Source: Marinicella pacifica (lineage in GTDB: Bacteria > Pseudomonadota > Gammaproteobacteria > Xanthomonadales > Marinicellaceae). Taken from it: a stretch of DNA of 64,000 nt. Position numbers and translations under genes: made by a program. Below, piece by piece: positions 1 through 7,814 of the stretch. Every line of letters begins with the position of its first letter. The stretch's first letter is position 1. The DNA lies in NCBI RefSeq assembly GCF_014636635.1, contig NZ_BMEO01000002.1:248001-312000 (forward strand), written 5' to 3'. The notes beneath the pieces are model-generated. The model did not search any database, was not told where the DNA came from, and worked only from the letters and a program-made list of their open reading frames with translations.

Positions 1-852
1 ATGAAACTCTATCCTGATTCAATCCGTACCGCGATTCTGGATGGGGTGATGCCACAGCAGGAAGCGATGGCTTCGGCGCATGAGGTTAATTTACAAAACA
101 CCCTGAAAAATGTTTTTCGCTTGTGCCGTGAAGATGCGACTTGTCAGGAACGCTTTGGTGATGCGGAACAACAAATGTGGGCATTTTTACAGTCATTGGA
201 GGAACAGCCGATTGAAATGCGTTTACCTAACCCTGTTAGCGGTGAGTACGAAACCTTTGAACTGACTCGCGACTTTGCGGTGTTGGGTTTGCGGATGTTT
301 GCCTATTCGCCGGAGACCATGGGCATGATTCCTCTGCTTGTGTCGCTGGCGAATCATGAACAGCCTGAAAATCTGGCACAACAGGCGTTTATGGTGACTT
401 CAAGTTTAACAGAGAACTTAAATAATGCCCTGGAATTATCGGTGGTGTGTGCCGAGGATGTGCCGTTTTTACCGAAAGAGCAAAACACCCAGAACAGTTT
501 ATTCGGCGATGAATTCTACGAGATGATGCGCTCGCGCTGTGAATACTGGGACAGTGAAGTGGTGGATGCCTCGTTTAAAGACCCGGTTGAATCCGACATT
601 CCGACCTTACTGCTATCCGGTGAATATGATCCGGTGACGCCGCCTGCGTTTGCGGAAAAAGCCCTGGAAACCTTATCCAATGCCCAGCATCTGGTGGCCC
701 AGGGCCAGGGTCATATTGTCGCTAATCGCGGTTGTATGCCAAAAATCGTCACGGCATTTATTGAAGAGCCTGAACAAGAACTCGACACCGAATGTATGAA
801 TAATTTTAATCAGCCGGCTTTTTTCATTAATTTAAACGGACCGCAGCAATGA
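1..852 (+). CDS. Alpha/beta hydrolase (TAP-like C-terminal), 5'-truncated
   Basis: C-terminal part of a secreted alpha/beta-hydrolase of the tripeptidyl-aminopeptidase-like type. The reading frame is open from base 1, and its first residues (YPDSIRTAILDGVMP) match the stretch that normally follows the nucleophile-serine elbow, so the true start, signal peptide and catalytic Ser lie outside the window. The other two triad residues are visible: Asp in GEYDPVTPP (about residue 208) and His in GQGHI (about residue 238). Paired cysteines near the C-terminus would suit a periplasmic protein. The stop overlaps the start of the ABC ATPase (ATGA), so it is translationally coupled to the exporter genes. 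The true substrate cannot be told; family members cleave peptides or esters. Confidence 0.8.
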   Translation: MKLYPDSIRTAILDGVMPQQEAMASAHEVNLQNTLKNVFRLCREDATCQERFGDAEQQMWAFLQSLEEQPIEMRLPNPVSGEYETFELTRDFAVLGLRMFAYSPETMGMIPLLVSLANHEQPENLAQQAFMVTSSLTENLNNALELSVVCAEDVPFLPKEQNTQNSLFGDEFYEMMRSRCEYWDSEVVDASFKDPVESDIPTLLLSGEYDPVTPPAFAEKALETLSNAQHLVAQGQGHIVANRGCMPKIVTAFIEEPEQELDTECMNNFNQPAFFINLNGPQQ

Positions 853-1577
853 TCAGTGTAGAAAATATCAGTAAATCTTTCGGTGAGGTCACGGCGGTGG
901 ACAATGTGTCTTTACAAGCCCCGGACGGTAAAATCACCGCGCTTTTAGGTGCCAATGGTGCCGGTAAAACCACTTCCATGCGGATGATTTATGCCCTGAT
1001 TAAACCCGAAGGCGGTCAGGTGCTGGTGGATGGTATCAACACCCACGAAGATCCGGTGGCGGCGCGGGCGCGCATGGGGGTCTTACCCGATGCCCGCGGT
1101 TTGTATAAACGTCTGACAGCGCGCGAGAACATTGTTTATTTTGGCCGATTACAGGGCATGAAAGAGGCCAAAATCAAAGAGCGCTGTGAAGAACTGGTTG
1201 ATCGTTTAGGCATGGGTGCGTTTATAGACCGGAAAACCGAAGGCTTTTCGCAGGGCCAACGGGTGAAAGTGGCGATTGCCCGGGCTTTAATTCATGACCC
1301 GCAAAATATTTTACTGGATGAGCCCACCAATGGTCTGGATGTCATGAGTACCCGCGCCATTCGGCGGTTTTTAAAAGAACAGCGGTCGCTGGGCAAATGT
1401 ATTTTGTTTTCTTCCCATGTGATGCAGGAGGTGTCAGCGGTGTGTGATGAAATCACCATTATCGACGGCGGTCGCATTGTGGCTTCCGGCAGTGAAGATC
1501 AGTTGCGGGACAAAACCGGCAGTGAGAATCTGGAGGATGCCTTTGTGTCTTTGGTTGGCGGGGAGAAAGTGGTATGA
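849..1577 (+). CDS. ABC transporter ATP-binding protein, NatA-like
   Basis: ATPase subunit of an ABC-2 exporter. At 242 residues it is of usual length. Walker A is GANGAGKTT (residues 34-42), the signature is FSQGQ (about 132-136), Walker B is ILLDEPTNGLD (about 153-163), and the switch His lies in LFSSHVMQEV. Sequence style matches NatA of the NatAB sodium exporter. It overlaps by 4 bp both the upstream hydrolase and the downstream permease, so the three are one coupled operon. Substrate specificity (Na+ or another cation/drug) is inferred from family resemblance only. Confidence 0.88.
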   Translation: MISVENISKSFGEVTAVDNVSLQAPDGKITALLGANGAGKTTSMRMIYALIKPEGGQVLVDGINTHEDPVAARARMGVLPDARGLYKRLTARENIVYFGRLQGMKEAKIKERCEELVDRLGMGAFIDRKTEGFSQGQRVKVAIARALIHDPQNILLDEPTNGLDVMSTRAIRRFLKEQRSLGKCILFSSHVMQEVSAVCDEITIIDGGRIVASGSEDQLRDKTGSENLEDAFVSLVGGEKVV

Positions 1578-2758
1578 ATTTACGCGCCTTAAAAACAGTC
1601 TTTTTTAAAGAAGTGCTGGAAAACGCCCGCGATAAACGCACAGTCATGTCATCCATCGTGATGGGTGCATTGTTTGGGCCGATTTTGATGGTGATTATTA
1701 TGAACACCACCATTAAGATGCAACAGGACAAAGCCGAGCAAAAGTTAGAAGTACCGGTGATTAACCAAGCCGGTGCCGCGCACTTAATGGACTTTTTAAG
1801 TGCCCAAGATGTGACTTTACAAGAACTTAAAGGCAGTCCTGAAGAAGCGATTAAAAATAAAGATCATGATGTGGTGTTGGCCATTGCGGATGATTTTGCA
1901 GAAGATTTCAGTCAGGGCCGACCGGCCAAAGTGATGTTGTATCACGATGGTTCGGCCAAAGGTGCGGCCAAAGTCAGTGTAAATCGATTACGGTCTTTAC
2001 TGAATGCCTATGACCGAAGTATCGGCACCCAGCGGTTGCAGTTGCGAGGCATATCGCCGAATTTGACCAATGTGGTTATGATAGAACAACACGATCAGGC
2101 CACCAAAGAATCCCGGGGCGCAATGCTATTAACCGTGTTGCCTTATTTTCTGATCATGGGTTTGTTTATGGGCAGTATGTATCTGGCCATTGATACCACC
2201 GCCGGAGAAAAAGAGCGTAAATCCTTAGAGCCTTTATTCCTGAATCCGGTCAAACGGGATACGGTTTTGGCCGGCAAACTGGCGGCCACCGTGGCGTTTG
2301 GTTTACTGACCTTGGTACTGACCCTGGTGGCGTTTAAACTGACCCTGCCCTGGTACCCGTTTGAAAAACTCGGGATGCGTTTTAATATGGGTATGCAGGT
2401 GATGATGATTATGTTGTTGGTGCTGGCACCCTTGGCTTTACTGGCCGGTGCGATTCAAACCATTATTGCCGCCTTTGCCCAGTCTTATCGTGAGGCGCAG
2501 ACTTATGTGGGCCTGGTTTTAATTGTGCCGATGATTCCCAGTATGCTGCTGATGTTTATGCCCATTAAAGAACAGCTGTGGATGATGGCGGTGCCGATTT
2601 TAGGCCAGAATCTGGTGATTAATGAACTGATGCGCGGTGATATTGTGGGCTGGGATGCCATAGGTCTGGTCATTGCCGGCACGTTGATTATGGGTTTGGC
2701 ACTTGCATGGATTGCGGTGAAGTTGTATAACAGAGAGAAGATGTTATTTACGGACTGA
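1574..2758 (+). CDS. ABC transporter permease, NatB-like (ABC-2)
   Basis: Inner-membrane permease partner of the preceding ATPase; 394 residues. It has one N-terminal membrane segment after a cytoplasmic start, a large extracytoplasmic domain (about 50-180), then five to six membrane segments from about residue 185 to 385. The sequence DTTAGEKERKSLEPLF is the conserved cytoplasmic loop of NatB/ABC-2 permeases (TAGEKER.TLE). The start overlaps the natA-like stop by 4 bp. Role: export of Na+ or a related substrate across the inner membrane, by analogy with NatAB. Confidence 0.88.
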   Translation: MNLRALKTVFFKEVLENARDKRTVMSSIVMGALFGPILMVIIMNTTIKMQQDKAEQKLEVPVINQAGAAHLMDFLSAQDVTLQELKGSPEEAIKNKDHDVVLAIADDFAEDFSQGRPAKVMLYHDGSAKGAAKVSVNRLRSLLNAYDRSIGTQRLQLRGISPNLTNVVMIEQHDQATKESRGAMLLTVLPYFLIMGLFMGSMYLAIDTTAGEKERKSLEPLFLNPVKRDTVLAGKLAATVAFGLLTLVLTLVAFKLTLPWYPFEKLGMRFNMGMQVMMIMLLVLAPLALLAGAIQTIIAAFAQSYREAQTYVGLVLIVPMIPSMLLMFMPIKEQLWMMAVPILGQNLVINELMRGDIVGWDAIGLVIAGTLIMGLALAWIAVKLYNREKMLFTD

Positions 2759-2760
2759 CC

Positions 2761-3294
2761 ATGAAAAACGCAACCATTATTTATATCCTGCTGTTCACTG
2801 TGACCTCAGTGGCGGCGGCTGAAAAAACCATTTATAAATACACCGATGAACATGGCGTGACCCATTACAGTGAAAAAAAACTGAATGACAACTACAAAGA
2901 AGCTGACTTACCGGAGTTGTCGGTGGTGGAATCGGTGCCGCCCTCACCGGATGCCAATACACAATCGTCGGCTAATGAAGAACCCATGGCAGCCGGCAGT
3001 GACACGGATATTTCGCTGATTAAACCCCAGCCAAAAGAAAATCTGTGGGGCACCGGCGGTGATTTGGACGTGGCGGTGACGCCATTGAGCGAAATGCAAA
3101 AACAAAAATACCAAATTCAATTTGCCTTAAACAGTGAGAAAACACCACCCGGCGATGAAGCCAGCCACACTTTTAAGCTGGTGCCGCGCGGTACCCATCA
3201 GGTGCAGGCTTTTCTGGTGACCCGGGGACAAAATACGGTGGTCGGTAAAACAGACAAAATTACCGTCTATATGCACCAAGCTTCAAAAAAGTAG
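2761..3294 (+). CDS. DUF4124 domain-containing secreted protein
   Basis: 177-residue protein with a cleavable signal peptide (residues 1-19, ending VAAA) followed directly by a DUF4124 domain (IYKYTDEHGVTHYSEK), a small module found in gammaproteobacterial periplasmic proteins. The middle is low complexity and Pro/Ser/Glu-rich. The C-terminal half (about 95-172) resembles the beta-sandwich appended to other DUF4124 proteins. It starts 2 bp after the permease stop, so it is probably the last gene of the hydrolase-ABC operon. Function unknown; periplasmic location inferred. Confidence 0.75.
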   Translation: MKNATIIYILLFTVTSVAAAEKTIYKYTDEHGVTHYSEKKLNDNYKEADLPELSVVESVPPSPDANTQSSANEEPMAAGSDTDISLIKPQPKENLWGTGGDLDVAVTPLSEMQKQKYQIQFALNSEKTPPGDEASHTFKLVPRGTHQVQAFLVTRGQNTVVGKTDKITVYMHQASKK

Positions 3295-3297
3295 ATA

Positions 3298-3331
3298 ACC
3301 GGCGCAGTCGTGTCAACCGACTGCAGCCGGT
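3298..3331 (+). terminator. Long hairpin after the hydrolase-ABC operon
   Basis: ACCGGC-GCAGTCG / CGACTGC-a-GCCGGT forms a 13-bp stem with one bulged A and a 7-nt loop, starting 3 bp after the DUF4124 stop. There is no U-run behind it, so it is not a classical intrinsic terminator. It may stabilise the 3' end or help Rho-dependent termination before the two-component genes. Confidence 0.4.
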
Positions 3332-3367
3332 GGTGCGTCCGCGACCCGGTCAGGACAACAATTAAGA

Positions 3368-4462
3368 ATGACACCGCAATGGCTTCTTATCGGTATGTCA
3401 TTTATGTTGACTGTACTTTTGATTGTTTACAATTTCAAAATTAACCAACCACATGCCACCATCATTCCATTGTTATTGACTTGTGGCATCTTGTGGCTGG
3501 CAAACAGTCTCTCACTGAATCTTCAGGTGGTCATGTTTTATGGGTTATCCATCCTTGTATGGAGCCAATTCAGTCGTGTCGTCAACACGTTTTTATTGAT
3601 TTTAGGCTTAATTTTTTTGGGTTTGCTGCTTGACGAAATCATCACGGAAATCTGGATTTGGTACGGTTTACTTTTGCTTGCCTTCGGGTGTTCCGCGTGG
3701 CTGTTGATTCAGAATAAATCGGGTTTGTTTTTGAGCTGGTTAGCGTTGTTATTTCTGGCGGCGCTGAATTTAATTGTTTCGACACCGGAACGGCAGCCGT
3801 TGATGGCACTGCTCATGGTTAGCTTACAGTTCACCGTTTTTTTAAAAGCCACCGGCACTGAAAAGCGCTCAACACAGACGATAAGTGTAACAGAAATTCA
3901 GCAGGCTGAACGCAGCCGGATTTATCAGAACATTCATGATGATGTGGGTGCTGAATTGTTGCGCCTTATCTATATTCTGGATAACAGTGATCATAAACAC
4001 CAGGTCAAGGCCATCATGCAGAAACTGCGACAGGCAGTGGCACAGACCACCCGCGTAAAGATGGACACCCATCAGCTGAGCCGTGACATAACAGGGCTGT
4101 TCAGTGAACGTTTAAATGTAGCCGACATCAGGTTCCAATGCACCCGAAGAATTGATTATAATCATGTGTTTAACAACACCCACCCAAGCACACTGTTACG
4201 TATGATGAATGAATTACTGAATAACATTATCCGCCATGCACGGGCCCGCAAAGTGCATATTCAGCTCATCAGTGACAAACAACAATTGTCTGTTCATGTA
4301 ATAGATGACGGTTGTGGTTTAAGCAAAAATGACGGTGATTTAACAAGCGGACGGGGATTCAGGGGCTTGCAAAAAAGAGCGGCTGAAATCGGCGCAAGCA
4401 TCACATGGAAGAATAACCCGAATGGCGGCCTGACCACAACCCTGAGTTACCCATGGCCATAA
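3368..4462 (+). CDS. Membrane sensor histidine kinase (NarL/DesK class)
   Basis: 364 residues. The N-terminal half (1-160) has about six or seven hydrophobic membrane segments and no periplasmic sensor domain. A HisKA_3 dimerisation/phospho-acceptor segment follows with NIHDDVGAELLRL (His about 189), then a HATPase with N-box NELLNNIIRHA, G1 DDGCGL and G2 RGFRGLQKRAAEIGA. This is the DesK/NarX-type layout in which an intramembrane sensor signals to a LuxR-type regulator, and that partner follows with a 10-bp overlap. The start has a weak upstream TAAGA. The stimulus is unknown; membrane state or a hydrophobic ligand is plausible for such N-termini. Confidence 0.88.
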   Translation: MTPQWLLIGMSFMLTVLLIVYNFKINQPHATIIPLLLTCGILWLANSLSLNLQVVMFYGLSILVWSQFSRVVNTFLLILGLIFLGLLLDEIITEIWIWYGLLLLAFGCSAWLLIQNKSGLFLSWLALLFLAALNLIVSTPERQPLMALLMVSLQFTVFLKATGTEKRSTQTISVTEIQQAERSRIYQNIHDDVGAELLRLIYILDNSDHKHQVKAIMQKLRQAVAQTTRVKMDTHQLSRDITGLFSERLNVADIRFQCTRRIDYNHVFNNTHPSTLLRMMNELLNNIIRHARARKVHIQLISDKQQLSVHVIDDGCGLSKNDGDLTSGRGFRGLQKRAAEIGASITWKNNPNGGLTTTLSYPWP

Positions 4463-5091
4463 ATAAGGTCTTGATTGTTGAAGATTTGGCTGAAGCACAA
4501 TTGTGGCTGAAGCAAGCAACTCAACTGGCTTTTACGGACAGCCTGGTGATGCTCGCTGAAAGTGTGGCACAGGCACAACAACACATCCAACAAGAGACCT
4601 TTGATCTGGTGTTGCTGGACATTGGATTGCCAGATGGCAGCGGACTGTCGCTGATTCAGCCGATATTACACCAGCATCCGACATCGTTGGTGGTCATGGC
4701 CACTTTATTTGATGATGACAGCCATGTGTTCAGCGCCTTGCGTCTGGGTGCCAAAGGTTATATTTTAAAAGACCAATCGAAAAACGATTTGGCTCAAATG
4801 CTGGTGGGCATCGATCAGGGGCACTTCCCGGTGTCACCGTCAGTGGCCAATAAACTGCTCCAGTTTTTTCAGCCGACACCTGACCAGAATAACTTAACAC
4901 CACGGGAACAGGAGGTCTTGACGCTGGTCGCCAAAGGCTATGCGGTGCCTGAAGTGGCCGACTTTCTGACCATCAAAAAAAGCACCTGTTACGGTTATGT
5001 GAAAGATATTTACCGTAAACTCAGCATTAATTCGCGCGCTGAAGCCACTCTGGAAGCAGCAAAAATGGGGTTAATCTCTCCCCACAGCTGA
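4453..5091 (+). CDS. LuxR/NarL-family response regulator
   Basis: 212 residues. The receiver domain (about 4-120) has acidic residues in IVEDLAEAQ, the phospho-acceptor Asp in LLLDIGLPDGSG (about residue 55), Thr/Ala switch positions and Lys in YILKDQ. The C-terminal LuxR helix-turn-helix starts at LTPREQEVLTLVAKG (about 150-210). It is translationally coupled to the kinase gene (start 10 bp inside it), making a complete two-component pair. Target genes are not evident; the neighbouring sialidase-like gene is separated by about 280 bp of structured DNA. Confidence 0.9.
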   Translation: MAINKVLIVEDLAEAQLWLKQATQLAFTDSLVMLAESVAQAQQHIQQETFDLVLLDIGLPDGSGLSLIQPILHQHPTSLVVMATLFDDDSHVFSALRLGAKGYILKDQSKNDLAQMLVGIDQGHFPVSPSVANKLLQFFQPTPDQNNLTPREQEVLTLVAKGYAVPEVADFLTIKKSTCYGYVKDIYRKLSINSRAEATLEAAKMGLISPHS

Positions 5092-5141
5092 TCACCGTCC
5101 GTGACAAACTCAGTTAAACGCTTGTGGCTTAAAAACTGTCG

Positions 5142-5147
5142 TATAAT
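5142..5147 (+). promoter_or_regulatory. Possible -10 box TATAAT
   Basis: A perfect TATAAT lies just before the hairpin-rich element, with TTGTGG 14 bp upstream (short spacing for a -35). If used, transcription would start inside the structured element and read toward the sialidase-like gene. Confidence 0.3.
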
Positions 5148-5151
5148 AGGA

Positions 5152-5323
5152 GTGCTGCTGAGCAGCACGACCCGCCGAGCCGGTTGGTGAGCGTAGCGGC
5201 CGCTTCCGCTCCAAGCTCTCGCGGCAGGCCTCCATCCATGGAGGCCAATCAGAGGCGAAGAGCGCGAAGTTAAATGAAGTGTTCGCCGCGGCCGCTTTCA
5301 CTTTTGTCGGGAACAAAAGTGAA
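5152..5323. repeat. GC-rich multi-hairpin element, candidate dispersed repeat
   Basis: About 170 bp, distinctly more GC-rich than its surroundings, made of three strong dyads. GTGCTGCT-g-AGCAGCAC lies at 5152-5168. GGCCTCCAT-cc-ATGGAGGCC lies at 5227-5246. TTCACTTTTGT-cggga-ACAAAAGTGAA lies at 5297-5323 and has an 11-bp stem. GCGGCCGCTT occurs twice (about 5206 and 5289). Open frames through it look like translation of hairpins rather than a protein. It lies between the response regulator and the promoter side of the sialidase-like gene. Interpreted as a dispersed structured repeat or a non-coding RNA; genome-wide copies are needed to decide. Confidence 0.45.
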
Positions 5324-5372
5324 TGAAGTCCCAAGAACACACCTTATATGGCTACTTATTTGAGGTGTTGTC

Positions 5373-5456
5373 ATGATTCACATCGTACTGAGCATTGTGA
5401 CGCTGATTGTCAGCTTGCAAGCCGCTGCTCAATTTAACCCAAAACAACCACACTAA
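5373..5456 (+). pseudogene. Detached signal-peptide exon of the sialidase-like gene, ended by in-frame TAA
   Basis: A 27-codon ORF, MIHIVLSIVTLIVSLQAAAQ followed by FNPKQPH and TAA, is a textbook signal peptide with cleavage after AAA. GAGGTG sits 5 nt before its ATG, a good ribosome binding site. It is in the same frame as the large downstream ORF (5508-7745), and the 17 codons between the TAA (5454-5456) and ATG 5508 are all sense codons. The simplest reading is that one secreted protein of about 790 residues was split by a nonsense change. Confidence 0.7.
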
Positions 5457-5507
5457 ACGTGGCAAACCGCCGCTAAAAAAGAACGTCCCAGACCACACTT
5501 ACCACCG

Positions 5508-7745
5508 ATGTTGAAAACATCAGAAAAAGGTATTGAAAATTATCATGGTTATATCAGTTACCAGGTCAACCTCACCTCGCAAGGTGAAAACCGGCTGTAT
5601 GATGCCGCCAACGAGCCGTCGCTTGCCGTCAATCCTTTAAACCCGATGCAGATTGCCATTGGGTGGCGGCAGTTTGATAACATCAACAGCGATTTCAGAC
5701 AAGCCGGTGTGGCGTATTCTACAGACGGCGGTCAATCCTGGCACAATAATGGTCCGCTTGAACCGGGTATATTCAGAAGTGACCCGGTCCTGTCGGCAGA
5801 TGCCGATGGCACGTTTTTTTATCAGAGCTTACAGGTTATTGACGACAACGGCTTCCCGGGAATACAAGACAATGACACCTTTCAGGTGGATCAATGGCGT
5901 TCTGACAATGGTGGTCGTCATTGGTATGATAAAACCAATGCTTTGGGCGGAGACAAAAGTTGGTTTGTTATTGATACAAGCCAAGAGCCTTCCCGAGGAA
6001 ATATTTATGCGGCATGGAATTTAGCCGGCAATAATTATTACCCCAGAAGTTTTAATTATTCGGTCGATAACGGACACAGTTTTACCACACCTGTCGAAAT
6101 ACCCCAGTCTCCGGTTTATTCCACATTGGCCATGGGGCCTAATAATGAAATTTATATTGCCGGTGTCTATGGTGATGGTGATTTTGATGATTTGTATCTC
6201 GTTAAAAGCAACCAACCAACATCACCCTTGTTTCCTGTCTTTAATCAAGTAACTTCGATCGACATGGGTGGAAAAATGGCTGTCGGTGGCATCAACCCCG
6301 TCGGCTTGCTGGGGCAAATGTGGGTGGCTGTTGATAAATCAGAACGACACACACGAGGCAGGGTTTATGTGCTCAGCTCCATTGACGTGCAGGGTCCTGA
6401 TCCATTGGATATCCAGTTTATTATGTCTCAAGACGGGGGCGTCCATTTTTCATCTCCCAAACGCATCAATACGGACGAGAATATAACCAACTGGCAATGG
6501 TTTGGCACCATGGGGGTCGCGCCCAACGGACGTATAGATGTTATTTGGCTGGATACACGAGAAGACAATCGAATCATGTACGATAAAATATTGTCGCAAT
6601 TATTTTACAGTTACTCTTATGACGGCGGGGTGACATTCTCTGAAAACCAAGCCATATCTGCCCCCTTTTATCATGGCTTGGGTTATCCGGTACAACGCAA
6701 AATGGGCGATTATATTGATGTGGTTTCGGACAATAAAGGCGCGCACATAGCCTACACCGCAACCTTCAATGGCGGACAGGATGTCTATTATCTCCATGCC
6801 AAACCGGCGGCTTATGAGGAAAACCCTTATTTTCCGGGTCAGTTCACTGATACACTATGGCACCACCCAAATGTACCGCGACAAGGTGTTTTTTCCCGAA
6901 CATTGGTGGTTTTTCCCGATAACCCCAACAGCCACGTTATTCATTATGAAACCGTTTTTACGGAAACACCTGCAGGACAACCCACTTGGTTTGTGATGGA
7001 ACAAAAACAAGCCGCAACGGCTGATGAAGTTGTCCTACCTGTTTTACACCCGACCGGTGATCTCACAAACCATCAGTCGGCCCTGGCTTTAATTGGTCAG
7101 GCCACGAAAAAAAGGGTTTATGATGACAAAGGTGAATTGGTTGCAGATAAAATGATTTATGCTTTTGATATGACAGAAAGTGTCTTGCAGGAAATGATTG
7201 CCGATGGTGGCTATGGTGATTATTTAGATCCCGATTTTTATCGAAACAGTGATTTTTACAACACCGAAAAATCGATTGTACTCGACCAGTTAATCACATC
7301 TGAACAACCCCGGGAAACGGCTTGTGATTTAAGAGGGTTACCAATGTTTAACCCTGATGAAGTGGCTGAAGGCAGGGTCTCGGTTATTTTTAACAGGCAA
7401 CAGTTAAATCAGACTTTTGAAGCTGATTTCAGTTACGAAAAATACCTTGATGACAATGGCATACCGCAGTATGTACTCAATCAGGCAGGGCGGGCGATTC
7501 CTCAATGGTGGGTTTATGAAACCATGTCGGGAGATGTTGTCAAGGATCAATCCACAGAACATATCCGTTATCGCAGCGCCGGCGGCAATGGGTTTTTTGT
7601 TTTAGGCGCACCGGATCCGGAATTAATTTCAGGTGGCACCCAAACCGTATCCCGCATCAATGAAACCAGTGTCTTAACCACGACTGAAAATGGCACTGAA
7701 GAATTGCTTACTGTGCTGGCATACAATAGTTATTGTGGTCGCTGA
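5508..7745 (+). CDS. BNR/Asp-box sialidase-like exported protein, likely disrupted at its 5' end
   Basis: 745 residues from ATG 5508. At least five Asp-box motifs of the S.D.G..W/F type are visible (AYSTDGGQSW, RSDNGGRHW, SVDNGHSF, SQDGGVHF, SYDGGVTF), typical of six-bladed sialidase/BNR propellers; the C-terminal 250 residues are a separate uncharacterised region. The catalytic Arg triad of true sialidases cannot be verified by eye, so enzymatic activity is uncertain. No Shine-Dalgarno precedes 5508, whereas a signal peptide with a good one starts at 5373 in the same frame, interrupted by TAA at 5454. As written the product would lack a signal peptide and stay cytoplasmic or untranslated. 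The rest of the frame is intact, pointing to a recent mutation, readthrough or a sequencing error. Confidence 0.7.
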   Translation: MLKTSEKGIENYHGYISYQVNLTSQGENRLYDAANEPSLAVNPLNPMQIAIGWRQFDNINSDFRQAGVAYSTDGGQSWHNNGPLEPGIFRSDPVLSADADGTFFYQSLQVIDDNGFPGIQDNDTFQVDQWRSDNGGRHWYDKTNALGGDKSWFVIDTSQEPSRGNIYAAWNLAGNNYYPRSFNYSVDNGHSFTTPVEIPQSPVYSTLAMGPNNEIYIAGVYGDGDFDDLYLVKSNQPTSPLFPVFNQVTSIDMGGKMAVGGINPVGLLGQMWVAVDKSERHTRGRVYVLSSIDVQGPDPLDIQFIMSQDGGVHFSSPKRINTDENITNWQWFGTMGVAPNGRIDVIWLDTREDNRIMYDKILSQLFYSYSYDGGVTFSENQAISAPFYHGLGYPVQRKMGDYIDVVSDNKGAHIAYTATFNGGQDVYYLHAKPAAYEENPYFPGQFTDTLWHHPNVPRQGVFSRTLVVFPDNPNSHVIHYETVFTETPAGQPTWFVMEQKQAATADEVVLPVLHPTGDLTNHQSALALIGQATKKRVYDDKGELVADKMIYAFDMTESVLQEMIADGGYGDYLDPDFYRNSDFYNTEKSIVLDQLITSEQPRETACDLRGLPMFNPDEVAEGRVSVIFNRQQLNQTFEADFSYEKYLDDNGIPQYVLNQAGRAIPQWWVYETMSGDVVKDQSTEHIRYRSAGGNGFFVLGAPDPELISGGTQTVSRINETSVLTTTENGTEELLTVLAYNSYCGR

Positions 7746-7814
7746 ATCACAGATTGCTTTCGTCATTTATACTAAAATCAGTTAAGATACTCCCCTTTAA
7801 ATCAATCTGAGCTT

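Noticed and set aside
5110-5340. 76-residue minus-strand ORF over the hairpin-rich element
   Set aside because: Its composition mirrors the palindromes and it has no ribosome binding site or recognisable domain; treated as an artefact of the structured element.
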